Source: a bacterium (lineage in GTDB: Bacteria > Campylobacterota > Campylobacteria > Campylobacterales > Arcobacteraceae). Taken from it: 36,711 nucleotides of DNA. The translations under genes were made by a program, and so were the position numbers. Below the pieces are notes generated by a model that saw nothing but the letters and a program-made list of their open reading frames with translations, did no database searches and was not told the DNA's origin. Shown piece by piece: positions 1 through 8,897 of the stretch (position 1 is the first letter of the stretch; each line of letters starts with the position of its first letter). The stretch spans positions 1-36,711 of the forward strand of contig JAHIWE010000089.1 in NCBI GenBank assembly GCA_018816105.1. Direction: 5' to 3'.

Positions 1-101
1 TAAACAGAATGAGGTCTTCCACAAACTGAACATCTTGTGTATGCACGTACTGCAAACTTAGGTGTTCTTTGTTGTTTAGCGATCATAGATTTCTTTGCCA
101 T
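1..101 (-). CDS. rpsN: 30S ribosomal protein S14, zinc type (3' end cut by window)
   Basis: Only the first 33 or so codons lie in the window; the gene runs off the left edge. The visible product starts [16 protein letters not shown] and reaches CSVCGRPH, the first CxxC pair of the zinc-binding short form of S14. S14 assembles late into the head of the 30S subunit beside S3 and S10. Its ATG overlaps the last base of the rplE stop (TAATG), so it is read by translational coupling within the S10 operon. The identification is firm despite the truncation. Confidence 0.93.
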   Translation of the reverse strand, partial: MAKKSMIAKQQRTPKFAVRAYTRCSVCGRPHSV

Positions 102-649
102 TACGCTCTCCCTTTAGTAAATGGAATACCTACTAATTCTAATAATCTGAAAGATTCAGCGTCATTAGTTGAACTAGTAGTTATTGAAATGTTCATACCA
201 TGTGTTTTAATAATATTATCATATACAACTTCTGGGAACATTAATTGCTCATCTAGACCAAAGTTGAAGTTTCCTCTACCATCAAATCCATTTTTGTTAA
301 GACCTCTAAAGTCTTTTACTCTTGGTAATGCAACGCTACATAATTTATCTAAGAAGTTATACATTTGCTCACCTCTTAAAGTAACTTTTACACCAACTGG
401 CATACCTTCTCTAACTTTAAATCCAGCAACTGATTTTTTAGCGATAACTTTAACTGCTCTTTGACCTGCAATTAAAGAAATTGTATCTTCAATATTTTGA
501 ATTAATTTAGAGTCTTTCATCGCTTCACCAGCACCAACAGAAATAACAACTTTTTCAACTTTTGCAGTTAAAGTTTTGTTTTTTACAAATTCTGTTTCTA
601 ATACTGGTTTGATTTCTGATTTATATCTTTCAAATAATCTTGCTGCCAT
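101..649 (-). CDS. rplE: 50S ribosomal protein L5
   Basis: L5 binds 5S rRNA and the central protuberance of the 50S subunit and contacts the P-site tRNA. The product is about 182 residues, the usual family length. It carries family blocks such as [21 protein letters not shown] and FPEVVYDNI. The reading frame extends upstream to a GTG, but I place the start at the ATG at 649 ([10 protein letters not shown]). That ATG follows the rplX stop by one base and has an AAGGTGAG ribosome site about 5 bases upstream. It sits between rplX and rpsN in the canonical order. Confidence 0.95.
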   Translation of the reverse strand: MAARLFERYKSEIKPVLETEFVKNKTLTAKVEKVVISVGAGEAMKDSKLIQNIEDTISLIAGQRAVKVIAKKSVAGFKVREGMPVGVKVTLRGEQMYNFLDKLCSVALPRVKDFRGLNKNGFDGRGNFNFGLDEQLMFPEVVYDNIIKTHGMNISITTSSTNDAESFRLLELVGIPFTKGRA

Positions 650-650
650 T

Positions 651-890
651 TTACTCACCTTCTACTTTTGCTACGTTTGAAATGTCAATTGGCATTTCTT
701 TGTTTATGAATCCACCCTCTGGGTTTTTTTCTTGATCAGGTTTAACAGTTTTTTTAGCAACTTTACAATCTTTTACGATTACTTTATTTTTTGAAGGTAA
801 TACTCTTAAAACTTCTCCAGTTTTACCTTTGTCATCTCCAGCGATAATTTTTACAGTATCACCTTTTTTGATTTTTAATTTAATTGCCAT
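651..890 (-). CDS. rplX: 50S ribosomal protein L24
   Basis: L24 is an early 50S assembly protein that binds the 5' domain of 23S rRNA near the exit tunnel. The product is about 79 residues with an N-terminal KOW motif ([20 protein letters not shown], about residues 7-26). The open frame continues 7 codons upstream, but ATG at 890 ([11 protein letters not shown]) is preferred. It has a strong GGAGGT site about 9 bases upstream and begins just after the rplN stop, with no overlap. The gene is part of the S10 operon. Confidence 0.95.
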   Translation of the reverse strand: MAIKLKIKKGDTVKIIAGDDKGKTGEVLRVLPSKNKVIVKDCKVAKKTVKPDQEKNPEGGFINKEMPIDISNVAKVEGE

Positions 891-891
891 A

Positions 892-1260
892 TTATAGTAC
901 CTCCGGTGCAAGTGAAACGATTTTCATGAAACCTGAATATCTTACTTCTCTAGCCACTGGTCCAAAGATTCTTGTTCCAACTGGTTCTCTTTTTGCATCA
1001 AGAATAACCGCTGCATTATCATCAAATCTAATTAATGAACCATTTTCTCTTTGAACTTCTTTATGAGTTCTAACAACAACAGCTTTAACAACTTGACCTT
1101 TTTTGATCTTACCAGTTGGAAGAGCTTTTTTAACTGAAGCAACAATAACATCACCAACAGTTGCGTATCTTCTTTTAGAACCACCTAAAACTTTGATACA
1201 CATAATCTCTTTAGCACCTGTATTGTCAGCTACGTTTAATCTTGTAAAACTTTGAATCAT
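892..1260 (-). CDS. rplN: 50S ribosomal protein L14
   Basis: L14 lies at the subunit interface and helps form inter-subunit bridges with 16S rRNA; it is also the usual docking site of silencing factor RsfS. The product is 122 residues, the typical length. It begins [18 protein letters not shown] and ends with the conserved block GPVAREVR...[11 protein letters not shown]. Its ATG shares a base with the rpsQ stop codon, a coupling common throughout this operon. Confidence 0.96.
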   Translation of the reverse strand: MIQSFTRLNVADNTGAKEIMCIKVLGGSKRRYATVGDVIVASVKKALPTGKIKKGQVVKAVVVRTHKEVQRENGSLIRFDDNAAVILDAKREPVGTRIFGPVAREVRYSGFMKIVSLAPEVL

Positions 1261-1511
1261 TATTTAACTCCTGTAGCTACAATTGTCTTTAATCTAAAAG
1301 ATTTAGTTTTTGACAATGGTCTACACTCAACAGCGATAACACTATCTCCAACATTTAATTCATTTCTTTCGTCATGAACTAAATATTTTTTAAATCTTTT
1401 TACAGTTTTATGGTATTTCGGATGTAATACTGATCTTGTAACTAATACAGAAGCAGTTTTATCTCCAGAAATTTTTACCACTACACCTTGAATCTCTCTT
1501 TTATGTGTCAT
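1260..1511 (-). CDS. rpsQ: 30S ribosomal protein S17
   Basis: S17 is a primary 16S rRNA-binding protein with an OB fold. The product is 83 residues. It shows family segments [20 protein letters not shown] at the N-terminus and [22 protein letters not shown] in the middle. The gene lies 10 bases after rpmC and overlaps the rplN start by one base. Nothing is unusual. Confidence 0.96.
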   Translation of the reverse strand: MTHKREIQGVVVKISGDKTASVLVTRSVLHPKYHKTVKRFKKYLVHDERNELNVGDSVIAVECRPLSKTKSFRLKTIVATGVK

Positions 1512-1521
1512 ACTTAGATCC

Positions 1522-1713
1522 TTAGTTAGCTTTTGCAGCAGTCATAGCTGTTTGAATTTTAGCGATGTCTTTTTTAGCAACTCTTAATTCAGATGTGTTT
1601 GTTAACTGCATTGTTTTTAGCTTAGCTTTTAATTCAAAAAGAAGCACCTTTTTCTCTTTTAATAATGCTTGAAGTTCATTCAAGTTTTTGTCTTTTAAAT
1701 CAGTATAGTTCAT
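1522..1713 (-). CDS. rpmC: 50S ribosomal protein L29
   Basis: L29 is a small two-helix protein near the tunnel exit, adjacent to L23, and forms part of the docking site for SRP and trigger factor. The product is 63 residues, Lys-, Leu- and Ala-rich. It has the N-terminal pattern [25 protein letters not shown] expected of the family (partial motif quoted as [14 protein letters not shown]). Its start lies 14 bases inside the 3' end of rplP, indicating translational coupling. Confidence 0.95.
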   Translation of the reverse strand: MNYTDLKDKNLNELQALLKEKKVLLFELKAKLKTMQLTNTSELRVAKKDIAKIQTAMTAAKAN

Positions 1714-2125
1714 TTTCGCTATCTCTTGTTACAATTTTAGTTTTAAATGGTAGCTTATGCATTGCTAACGTTAAAGCTTCTCTAGCTAATTCGTCAGATA
1801 CTCCAGCCATCTCAAAACAAATTCTTCCTGGCTTAATGTTCATAACCCATTTATCAACAGAACCTTTACCTTTACCCATTCTTGTTTCTAATGGTTTTGC
1901 AGTAAGTGGTTTATCAGGGAATACCATAATCCAAACTTTCGCTTGTCTTTTAACTTTTCTTGTCATTGCAATTCTTGACGCTTCAATTTGTCTTGAATCA
2001 ATTCTACCGTGCTCTACAGCTTTGATACCGATATCTCCGTATGCTAAAGAGTTTCCTCTATGAGCCATACCTCTATTTCGGCCTTTCATCATTTTTCTAA
2101 ATTTCGTTCTTTTAGGCATTAACAT
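1700..2125 (-). CDS. rplP: 50S ribosomal protein L16
   Basis: L16 supports the A-site tRNA and the peptidyl transferase region of the 50S subunit. The product is 141 residues and starts [11 protein letters not shown], the usual L16 N-terminus. Two in-frame ATGs exist, at 2125 and 2119. The first is chosen because an AGAGG site lies about 9 bases upstream and MLMPKR is the family form. Other family blocks are [13 protein letters not shown] and [13 protein letters not shown]. The 3' end overlaps rpmC by 14 bases. Confidence 0.95.
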   Translation of the reverse strand: MLMPKRTKFRKMMKGRNRGMAHRGNSLAYGDIGIKAVEHGRIDSRQIEASRIAMTRKVKRQAKVWIMVFPDKPLTAKPLETRMGKGKGSVDKWVMNIKPGRICFEMAGVSDELAREALTLAMHKLPFKTKIVTRDSENELY

Positions 2126-2127
2126 GA

Positions 2128-2829
2128 TTATTTACCTCTTTTCTTAGTTGGTCTTCTTTTAGGTTTAGAAGTGTCTTCAGCTTTTTCAGTTGGGATACCT
2201 TTAGCTAATACTTCACCTTTAAAAATCCAAACTTTGATACCAATACAACCATAAGTTGTATGAGCTTCAGCAAAACCATAGTCAATTCTTGCTCTTAATG
2301 TATGTAAAGGAACTCTACCTTCTAAGTACCACTCAGTTCTAGCCATTTCAGCTCCACCAAGTCTACCAGAAACAGATACTTTAATACCTTTAGCTCCACC
2401 TTTTAATGCATTTTGCATAACTCTTTTCATAGCTCTTCTGAATGCAACTCTTCTTTCTAATTGTTGAGCAACGTTTTCAGCAGATAATTGAGCAGAAGTT
2501 TGAGGTTTTCTCTCTTCTTTAATGTTAACAGCGATTTCTTTACCAACTAGTTTTGAAAGTGCATCTTTTAGTTTTTCAACGTCTGCACCTTTTTTACCGA
2601 TAATAATACCAGGTCTAGCAGCTACTACTGTAACTCTAACTTTTTTTGCAGTTCTTTCAACGATAGTTTGAGCAATTCCAGCATAGTATAATTCTTTTTT
2701 AACATACTTTCTGATTTTGTCATCTTCTGAAATGTTTGCTGGCATTGTTTCGAATTTAGGAAACCATCTTGATTCCCAGTTTCTATTAATACCTAATCTT
2801 AAACCTATTGGATTAACTTTTTGACCCAT
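2128..2829 (-). CDS. rpsC: 30S ribosomal protein S3
   Basis: S3 forms part of the mRNA entry channel in the 30S head and has mRNA helicase activity together with S4. The product is 233 residues. A KH RNA-binding domain is marked by [16 protein letters not shown] at about residues 72-87. The C-terminal domain contains [15 protein letters not shown] and the tail is basic ([12 protein letters not shown]). Its ATG shares the last base of the rplV stop. Confidence 0.97.
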   Translation of the reverse strand: MGQKVNPIGLRLGINRNWESRWFPKFETMPANISEDDKIRKYVKKELYYAGIAQTIVERTAKKVRVTVVAARPGIIIGKKGADVEKLKDALSKLVGKEIAVNIKEERKPQTSAQLSAENVAQQLERRVAFRRAMKRVMQNALKGGAKGIKVSVSGRLGGAEMARTEWYLEGRVPLHTLRARIDYGFAEAHTTYGCIGIKVWIFKGEVLAKGIPTEKAEDTSKPKRRPTKKRGK

Positions 2830-3161
2830 TACTTATCTCCTTTAGTTGCAGCAGCTACTTCAATCATAATATGTGCAGTTGGTTTGTGCTTTGGAGACGC
2901 ACTTCCTCTAGCTCTTGGAGTAAATCTCTTAAGAACTGGACCTTTGTCAACTCTTGCTGATACAACAACTGCATCAACAGGATCTAAACCTGCATTTGCT
3001 ACAGCAGAAGCTATAACTTTAGAAATAATTCCTGCAGCTTTATTTGGAGTAAATTGTAAAGATGCAATTGCATACTCTGCATTCATTCCTTGAACTTCTC
3101 TAGCAATTAATCTTGCTTTTGTTGGAGAAAGTCTAATAAATTTTAATATTGCTTTAGCCAT
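2829..3161 (-). CDS. rplV: 50S ribosomal protein L22
   Basis: L22 lines the narrow part of the peptide exit tunnel; its beta-hairpin is a known site of macrolide resistance changes. The product is 110 residues. It contains the family pattern [18 protein letters not shown] near the N-terminus and [20 protein letters not shown] over the hairpin and C-terminus. I see no obvious insertion or deletion in the hairpin. The gene is two bases from rpsS and overlaps rpsC by one. Confidence 0.96.
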   Translation of the reverse strand: MAKAILKFIRLSPTKARLIAREVQGMNAEYAIASLQFTPNKAAGIISKVIASAVANAGLDPVDAVVVSARVDKGPVLKRFTPRARGSASPKHKPTAHIMIEVAAATKGDK

Positions 3162-3163
3162 TC

Positions 3164-3439
3164 TTATGCCTTTCTTTGAACAGAACCTTTATGGCCCTTA
3201 AACGTTCTAGTTGGTGCAAACTCACCTAATTTATATCCAACGTGGTTCTCAGTAACGTTAACTGGAACGAAATTTCTTCCATTGTGCACATTGAAAGTTA
3301 ATCCGATCATATCTGGTAATACCATAGATCTTCTTGACCAAGTTTTAATTGGTTTTTTATCATTAGCTTCATTAGCTTTGATAACTTTTTTCATTAGGTG
3401 TGCGTCTACGAATGGACCTTTTTTTATCGATCTTGCCAT
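3164..3439 (-). CDS. rpsS: 30S ribosomal protein S19
   Basis: S19 sits at the top of the 30S head, paired with S13, near the A-site finger. The product is 91 residues with the standard start [18 protein letters not shown] and the signature [29 protein letters not shown] (core quoted as [15 protein letters not shown]). It is the normal length and lies in the canonical position between rplB and rplV. Confidence 0.97.
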   Translation of the reverse strand: MARSIKKGPFVDAHLMKKVIKANEANDKKPIKTWSRRSMVLPDMIGLTFNVHNGRNFVPVNVTENHVGYKLGEFAPTRTFKGHKGSVQRKA

Positions 3440-3448
3440 CTTAAACCC

Positions 3449-4276
3449 TTACTTCTTTCTTTTTGAAATGATTAGTTTGTCACTAGCTTTTTTCTTTCTA
3501 GTTTTATAACCTTTAGTTGGCATACCCCATGGAGTAACAGGATGTCTACCAGAGTTAGTCTTACCTTCACCACCACCATGAGGGTGATCAATAGGATTCA
3601 TTGCTGAACCTCTAGTTTGAGGTCTAATACCAAGGTGTCTGCTTCTACCAGCTTTACCTATTACCATGTTAGAGAAATCTTCGTTTCCAACTACACCAAT
3701 TGTAGCAATACAAACACCAAGAATTTTTCTCATTTCACCTGATGGTAATCTCATGATAACATACTTGTCTTCTCTACCCATAATTTGAGCATATCCACCA
3801 GCAGATCTAGCGATTTGTCCACCTTTTCCTGGTTTCATTTCAATATTATGAACCATTGTTCCAACAGGAATACTTAATAATTTCATAGCATTACCTGGTA
3901 AGATATCAAGTCCAGACTCAGCAGCTTGTACTTTATCTCCAACTTTTAATCCTGAAGGTTGTAAAATATATCTTTTATCACCATCTAGGTAAGTAACTAA
4001 ACAAATTCTACAGTTTCTGTACGGATCGTATTCAACAGTTGAAATTGTACCTTCAACACCGAATTTATCTCTTTTGAAATCAATAATTCTATATAATTTC
4101 TTAGCACCTGCTTCTTTATGTCTAGATGTAATTCTACCGTTATTATTTCTACCAGCGTTTGCTTTTACTCTTACAAGTAAAGATCTAACAGTTGGTTTTG
4201 AAGTAATATCAGAAGTATCCATAACAGACATAAATCTTCTTGCAGGAGTTATTGGTCTAAATTTTTTAATTGCCAT
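3449..4276 (-). CDS. rplB: 50S ribosomal protein L2
   Basis: L2 is required for subunit association and supports the peptidyl transferase centre. The product is 275 residues. The conserved C-terminal loop [20 protein letters not shown] carries the functionally important histidine (H231 or H233 by my count). The start ATG at 4276 follows an AAGGGGAT site about 6 bases upstream. It lies between rplW and rpsS as in nearly all bacteria. Confidence 0.97.
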   Translation of the reverse strand: MAIKKFRPITPARRFMSVMDTSDITSKPTVRSLLVRVKANAGRNNNGRITSRHKEAGAKKLYRIIDFKRDKFGVEGTISTVEYDPYRNCRICLVTYLDGDKRYILQPSGLKVGDKVQAAESGLDILPGNAMKLLSIPVGTMVHNIEMKPGKGGQIARSAGGYAQIMGREDKYVIMRLPSGEMRKILGVCIATIGVVGNEDFSNMVIGKAGRSRHLGIRPQTRGSAMNPIDHPHGGGEGKTNSGRHPVTPWGMPTKGYKTRKKKASDKLIISKRKK

Positions 4277-4287
4277 TTATAATCCCC

Positions 4288-4569
4288 TTAAGCTGAAAGG
4301 TTCGCAATTGCTGCGCCCTCTGGTAATGTTACATAGAATTTTTTGAAATCAGCTCTTTTACCGATTTTCCCTTTAAATCTTTTCACTTTACCATTTTGTC
4401 TTAAAGAATTTACTTTTGAAGGTGTTACTCCAAAATACTCTTTAAATACTTCTTTTAAACCGTTTTTAGTCATTCTAGGACTAGTTTGAACAACGATTAC
4501 ACCATTTTCTTGAAGCTCAATTGTTTTTTCTGTATATAATATTGCTTTAATATCTGTAATATCTGCCAT
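4288..4569 (-). CDS. rplW: 50S ribosomal protein L23
   Basis: L23 is at the tunnel exit and is the main anchor for trigger factor and SRP. The product is 93 residues, beginning [19 protein letters not shown]. The central segment [20 protein letters not shown] and the basic loop ([17 protein letters not shown]) match the L23 family. It is one base downstream of the rplD stop. Confidence 0.95.
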   Translation of the reverse strand: MADITDIKAILYTEKTIELQENGVIVVQTSPRMTKNGLKEVFKEYFGVTPSKVNSLRQNGKVKRFKGKIGKRADFKKFYVTLPEGAAIANLSA

Positions 4570-4570
4570 C

Positions 4571-5182
4571 TTAAGCCTCTTTTGTTAATGCATCAAGTAC
4601 TGATTTTTCAATAAGTACTGAGTGGTATGCAGCAATTAAATAAGCGTTAACTTCTTGCTTTTCAACCATATAACAGTTTTTAATGTTTCTAAACGCTAAG
4701 TAAGTTTTTTCATCAATTGTATCACATACGATTAATGTATCTCTTTTGTTTATTTTACTTAAAACTGCAACTGCTTCTTTAGTTTTTCCTGACTCAAGTT
4801 TAATTGAATCAACAACAAATAAAGTACTATTATTTGCTTGAGCATTGATAGCATATTTTAATGCTAATGCTTTTTGTTTTTTGTTAACTTTTTGGTTATA
4901 GTTTCTTTTAGTAGGTCCAAATGCTTGACCCCCACCAACGAATAAAGGAGATCTTTTTGAACCCCATCTAGCTGCACCAGAACCTTTTTGAGCTTTAGGT
5001 TTTTTACCACCACCGCTTACTTCTGCTCTTGTTTTCGCTCTTGCTGTATTTGATCTTAATGCTGCTAAGTAAGATTTAACATATAAATATAAATTATGTT
5101 TGTTAATTTCTTCATAACTAGCTGGTAAAACTACTTCACCATTATTTTCAAATTTTTCATTTAATACTATTGCTTTGCTCAT
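4571..5182 (-). CDS. rplD: 50S ribosomal protein L4
   Basis: L4 is an early-assembly 50S protein with an extended loop lining the exit tunnel. The product is 203 residues. The tunnel loop is visible as [19 protein letters not shown] near residues 56-74, followed by FGPTKRNY. In E. coli L4 also represses its own operon through the S10 leader; whether that happens here cannot be told from sequence. Its ATG overlaps the rplC stop by ATGA (4 bases). Confidence 0.96.
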   Translation of the reverse strand: MSKAIVLNEKFENNGEVVLPASYEEINKHNLYLYVKSYLAALRSNTARAKTRAEVSGGGKKPKAQKGSGAARWGSKRSPLFVGGGQAFGPTKRNYNQKVNKKQKALALKYAINAQANNSTLFVVDSIKLESGKTKEAVAVLSKINKRDTLIVCDTIDEKTYLAFRNIKNCYMVEKQEVNAYLIAAYHSVLIEKSVLDALTKEA

Positions 5183-5754
5183 TTAGCAACCTTTACTTTT
5201 CCTAATGCTCCGTTTGGACCAGATACTGAACCTTTAAGAACTAAAATTCCAGTTTCAGCGTCAAATGAAATAACATCATTTTTCACAGATACATTTGTAT
5301 TTCCGTATTGCCCTGGCATTTTTTTACCTGGCTGAACTCTACCTGGCCATTCGCAGTTACCGATTGAACCAACTCTTCTACCCATTCTGTGACCGTGTGA
5401 TGCTCTACCACCCGCAAAATTCCATCTTTTAACAGCTCCAGTAAACCCTCTACCTTTTGTTTTAAAAGTTGTTTTTAACGTTTGCGCTTCACCTAATCCA
5501 GAAACATCTAAATCACCAGCTTCACCATTTGCTACAGTCATTGTTGCAAATCTGTTAAACTCTTTAGATAAGTTATATTTCTTTTGTATACCTTCGATAG
5601 CTTTGTTAAATTTTTTACCATTGCTATAAGCTACAATTGCTACACCGTCAGTCACTTCACACACTTTAGTATCAAGAACTTTTAAAAGTGTAACAGGAGT
5701 ACTTGGAACAGAAACTGTTCTACTCATACCGATTTTTTGAACTATAAATTCCAT
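5179..5754 (-). CDS. rplC: 50S ribosomal protein L3
   Basis: L3 initiates 50S assembly and reaches toward the peptidyl transferase centre. The product is 191 residues, slightly shorter than the roughly 209 of E. coli. Family blocks are [20 protein letters not shown] and [16 protein letters not shown]; the GQ in the latter is the glutamine region methylated by PrmB in enterobacteria. It overlaps rplD by 4 bases and follows rpsJ by 18. Confidence 0.95.
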   Translation of the reverse strand: MEFIVQKIGMSRTVSVPSTPVTLLKVLDTKVCEVTDGVAIVAYSNGKKFNKAIEGIQKKYNLSKEFNRFATMTVANGEAGDLDVSGLGEAQTLKTTFKTKGRGFTGAVKRWNFAGGRASHGHRMGRRVGSIGNCEWPGRVQPGKKMPGQYGNTNVSVKNDVISFDAETGILVLKGSVSGPNGALGKVKVAK

Positions 5755-5772
5755 CTATATTACCCTTTCTTC

Positions 5773-6087
5773 TTATTCTTGACCCATAGATCTAACTTCA
5801 ACATCAACTTCAGGAGCTAAGTCAAGTTTCATTAACGAATCTACAGTATCTGGAGTTGCAGCTATAATATCAATAATTCTTGAATGAACTCTGATTTCAA
5901 ATTGCTCTCTAGAATCCTTATTTACGTGAGGACCTTTAATAACTGTATATCTTCTGATTTTAGTAGGAAGAGGAATTGGACCTCTCAAATCAGCACCAGT
6001 TCTTTTTACGGCTTCAACAATTGAAGCAACACTTCTGTCTAAAACTCTATGATCATAAGCTTTTAGCTTTAATCTAATTTTTTCCAT
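5773..6087 (-). CDS. rpsJ: 30S ribosomal protein S10 (first gene of the operon)
   Basis: S10 is in the 30S head and, in other bacteria, also forms the NusE part of the antitermination complex. The product is 104 residues, starting [20 protein letters not shown]. It contains [30 protein letters not shown], the signature loop (short form GPIPLPTK). An AAAGGA site lies about 5 bases before the ATG. The gene opens the 15-gene ribosomal run and is preceded by a consensus promoter. Confidence 0.97.
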   Translation of the reverse strand: MEKIRLKLKAYDHRVLDRSVASIVEAVKRTGADLRGPIPLPTKIRRYTVIKGPHVNKDSREQFEIRVHSRIIDIIAATPDTVDSLMKLDLAPEVDVEVRSMGQE

Positions 6088-6152
6088 TTTTTTCCTTTAA
6101 AGAACTCGTTAGATGCGCAAAAATGCACTCTAACCACATTTAGTGGACGCGG

Positions 6153-6181
6153 ATTATAACTTAACTAGAGTTAAATGTCAA
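6153..6181 (-). promoter_or_regulatory. S10 operon promoter, consensus -35 and -10
   Basis: Read on the minus strand, TTGACA (6176-6181) and TATAAT (6153-6158) are separated by exactly 17 bases. The predicted start point is near 6146, giving a leader of about 59 bases to rpsJ. Within the spacer an inverted repeat TTAACT-AG-AGTTAA (6161-6174) lies between the two boxes. The transcript would begin close to a short hairpin (CCAC/GTGG, 6134-6146). Confidence 0.85.
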
Positions 6182-6218
6182 GTATTATGGGCTTTCATAA
6201 ATAAAATGTAGAATTTTA

Positions 6219-6237
6219 CTTCCTTTTTAAAAGGAAG
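6219..6237. repeat. Inverted repeat upstream of S10 promoter
   Basis: A perfect 9-base inverted repeat, CTTCCTTTT and AAAAGGAAG, surrounds one central base. It lies between the dadA 3' end and the S10 promoter. It could fold as a 7-bp stem with a 5-base loop, but no long T-run follows in either direction. It may therefore be a weak terminator for dadA transcripts or a protein-binding site; the sequence does not decide. Confidence 0.45.
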
Positions 6238-6277
6238 ATATTAGTCTTTTAGATAGTAGGTAAAGTTTAAATTAAGA

Positions 6278-6294
6278 ATAAGGAAAAACCTTAT
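6278..6294 (-). terminator. Weak hairpin at the dadA stop codon
   Basis: ATAAGG and CCTTAT form a 6-bp stem with a 5-base loop that includes the TAA stop of the dadA-like gene. The following minus-strand bases are T-rich but not a clean run (TCTTAATTT). It is a possible weak terminator, perhaps acting with the inverted repeat about 40 bases further downstream. Confidence 0.3.
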
Positions 6295-7535
6295 CCTTGA
6301 TAGAATCCAGAGAATAATAAAACATCATCACAATTTTTATTTGCTAAATCTTTTATTATCATTTCTTTTAGTATTTCAGCAACACTTGGAGCAAAGGTCA
6401 TACCAAGCCATCCTAGGCCCATTGCATAAAATAAGTTATTGTATTGTTCATCTCTTCCAATTAAAGGCATATCATTTGGCGTTAGTGGTCGAAAACCACT
6501 CCATTGCTTTATATTTTGTATTTCAAAAGGAATAGTATATTTTTTGAAATTCTCCATTATGCTATTTATTTGTTTTTCTACTACTTTTGGATTTGTTGAA
6601 CCTAGTTCTAATTTTGAAGTAAGTCTAACATCATCTCGTCTTGGAGTCATGATTAAAAACAAATCAGCAAATAGTGTTGATGTTTTTGCTTGGAATTCTT
6701 TTGGCATTGTAAAAGTAAGACTATAACCTTTTGCAGGTGTCATAATTAGCTCTTGTTTTCTTATATCTGCAAGAAGTGTTTGATAACCTGTACTCATAAT
6801 ATATCTTTGCGCTTCATAGGTATTAGAGCTTGAGCTAATACTTGATACATTACTATCTTTAAATTTTATATCGATTATTTTTTCATTTAAAATAAATTCA
6901 ACTCCATTTGAAGATAAATAATTTTTTAATTCAAGCATAACTCTTTTGGGATCTAAATGTGCATTTCTTTTAAATAGTATTGCACCTTTGATTTTATCAT
7001 TAGCACAAGGAAGATAATCTTTAATTTTTGTTTTATCTATAATTTGAAATATTTCATTATCTGCAACTTTATACATTGATAATTTTTTATCATAACTTTT
7101 TTGTTCAGTAAATACACTAAGCATTCCATCATGATGAAAGTCAAAATCTAAATTATCCTCTTCTTGCATTTTCTTATATAAATCTATTGTATTTTGTCCA
7201 TACTTTTCAAATAGTGCTAAAGTTTTTTTTACTCTATTTTCATTTGCATTTTGAACAAATTTAAAAAGCCAACGAAAAAGCTTGTAATCTAATTTTGGAT
7301 GAATAGTAACAGGCGATTCACCCTTTAACATCAATTTTAAAGTATCTAAAACAACTCCAGGATTTGATAAGGGTGCTTTATCAAATGCTGATAATAAGCC
7401 TGCATTTCCAAAGGATGTACAATCACTTATATCTCCTTCATCTATTATTGTTACTTTTCGCCCTGCTTTATGTAATGAGTATGCACACATAAGACCAACT
7501 ACTCCAGCACCAATAATGATAATATCTTTTTTCAC
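6291..7535 (-). CDS. FAD-dependent D-amino-acid dehydrogenase family protein (DadA-like)
   Basis: Predicted flavoprotein of the DadA/DAO family, which oxidises amino acids (often D-amino acids) to 2-oxo acids and passes electrons to the respiratory chain. The product is 414 residues. A Rossmann dinucleotide site lies at the N-terminus (IIIGAGVVGLMCAYSLHKAG, about residues 5-24). The C-terminal block GLGWLGMTFAPSVAEIL corresponds to the flavin-closing segment, and WSGFRPLTPNDMPLIGRD is typical of the family. Translation appears to start at GTG (7535), with a strong AAGGAG site 5 bases upstream; no earlier ATG fits. It stands alone between the S10 operon and the zinc-ribbon gene. Substrate cannot be assigned. 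Confidence 0.8.
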   Translation of the reverse strand: MKKDIIIIGAGVVGLMCAYSLHKAGRKVTIIDEGDISDCTSFGNAGLLSAFDKAPLSNPGVVLDTLKLMLKGESPVTIHPKLDYKLFRWLFKFVQNANENRVKKTLALFEKYGQNTIDLYKKMQEEDNLDFDFHHDGMLSVFTEQKSYDKKLSMYKVADNEIFQIIDKTKIKDYLPCANDKIKGAILFKRNAHLDPKRVMLELKNYLSSNGVEFILNEKIIDIKFKDSNVSSISSSSNTYEAQRYIMSTGYQTLLADIRKQELIMTPAKGYSLTFTMPKEFQAKTSTLFADLFLIMTPRRDDVRLTSKLELGSTNPKVVEKQINSIMENFKKYTIPFEIQNIKQWSGFRPLTPNDMPLIGRDEQYNNLFYAMGLGWLGMTFAPSVAEILKEMIIKDLANKNCDDVLLFSGFYQG

Positions 7536-7578
7536 CGAGACTCCTTTTAAGTCTTTTTTCTTAATATAATATATTTTT

Positions 7579-8805
7579 TTAAATTATACTTTTGCCACAA
7601 TTTGAACAATAATCTAAACCTTGTATTATCATATGATGACAAGAATCACATTCTACTTTTAGTTTATTTTGACAACAAGGACAAAAATTCATACTATTAA
7701 AATCAACTCTATTTCCACAGTTATTACAAATATTTTTATTATATGATTCTACTTTTGTAATACTATTGTTTTTTAATCTATTGTTTTCTTCTTTAAATTT
7801 CTTTTGTAATTTAATTATTAAATATCCAAATATAAAAATAAATATTGTAATCACAAAATAATAAACTATAAAAGGAACTTCAAGTTCATAAAAAAATCTT
7901 AATACTTTTTCAATAAATATTTTAGGTAAAAGTTCATATACCAAACTTATTATTGATATTACTGTTGGAATTAAACTTACTATTAATATGTTTTTAAACA
8001 GTATATAAAGGATATATCTCTCTTTTGTTAAATACCTTTTCATCATATAAAAAAACATAAATACCAATGGTAATAAAAAAGCTAGAGTTACTAACTCTCT
8101 TTTTATGCTATATGCTTTATTCATAGATTCTATATCTAGATTTATTTGCTCTTTATTTGTAGATACAAAAGATACTAATTCTTCTACACTTTTTGATTTA
8201 ACAAAGTTATTATTTAATTGCTCTAGCTCTTCTTTAATTCTTTCAAACTCTTTAATATAAGCATCATGTTTTTCTTTAATATTTTGAGTTGATAAATCAT
8301 CTTTGATTATTGATTTATCTTGAGTTTGAGAACTCATTTTTTCAAATAAAACTGTATTGTAGTTTTCTCTTATATATGATAATTCACTATCTATTTTACT
8401 TTGATTGTTTAATAGCTTATTTGATGAAGATATTAATTCTTTTATATTGTGTTCTTTTTTAACTAAATTTATTTTTTCATTTAATAAAATACATCTACTA
8501 TCTTCTTGTAAATCTTTTATTCCTTGATAATTTTCTTCACTATAATAGTTATCATACTTTTCTTTCATATAAAAATATTGTTTAAAATCATCAATATGAT
8601 TATTGTTAAGAACATCACGACATTTATAAGGATAAGTAACTGTTGGACTATTTAATACTTTAACTTGAAAATCAATACCAAGACCTATTGTAATAAAAAT
8701 AAATATATTTAATATTGCAATAAACATAATAGTTAATTTTGATAATTTTTCTTTTCCATTGTAAACAAAATTGTTTGAATAGAACTTTTTTATAAACTCT
8801 TTCAT
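7579..8805 (-). CDS. Membrane protein with large extracytoplasmic coiled coil and C-terminal double zinc ribbon
   Basis: I do not recognise a named family. The 408-residue product has a hydrophobic segment at about 24-43, then a polar, coiled-coil-rich region (about 44-235) with two cysteines (C62, C104). Further hydrophobic segments lie at about 236-255, 266-290 and 311-331. The C-terminal tail carries two zinc ribbons: C360/C363 with C375/C378, and C386/C389 with C400/C403. If the N-terminus is inside, the coiled coil is periplasmic and the ribbons are cytoplasmic (inference). The start at 8805 has AGGAG 10 bases upstream. The gene is 92 bases downstream of the VWA gene in the same direction, so it may be the last member of that cassette. 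Function unknown. Confidence 0.7.
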   Translation of the reverse strand: MKEFIKKFYSNNFVYNGKEKLSKLTIMFIAILNIFIFITIGLGIDFQVKVLNSPTVTYPYKCRDVLNNNHIDDFKQYFYMKEKYDNYYSEENYQGIKDLQEDSRCILLNEKINLVKKEHNIKELISSSNKLLNNQSKIDSELSYIRENYNTVLFEKMSSQTQDKSIIKDDLSTQNIKEKHDAYIKEFERIKEELEQLNNNFVKSKSVEELVSFVSTNKEQINLDIESMNKAYSIKRELVTLAFLLPLVFMFFYMMKRYLTKERYILYILFKNILIVSLIPTVISIISLVYELLPKIFIEKVLRFFYELEVPFIVYYFVITIFIFIFGYLIIKLQKKFKEENNRLKNNSITKVESYNKNICNNCGNRVDFNSMNFCPCCQNKLKVECDSCHHMIIQGLDYCSNCGKSII

Positions 8806-8897
8806 AAATATATAACTCCTAATGTAATTAGTTCTTATTTTACTGTTTTAATCTTATTTTTGATTTGTTGTTTTTGTAAGTTTATATATTTAGTATT

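Noticed and set aside
69-464. Plus-strand open frame of 131 codons opposite rplE
   Set aside because: Antisense shadow of a highly conserved ribosomal gene; no ribosome site or promoter.
1665-2063. Plus-strand open frame opposite rplP/rpmC
   Set aside because: Reverse-strand shadow of ribosomal codons; no independent signal.
7536-7560. Small hairpin AGACT/AGTCT over the dadA ribosome site as a riboswitch or thermometer
   Set aside because: Only 5 base pairs and an AT-rich context; too weak to support.
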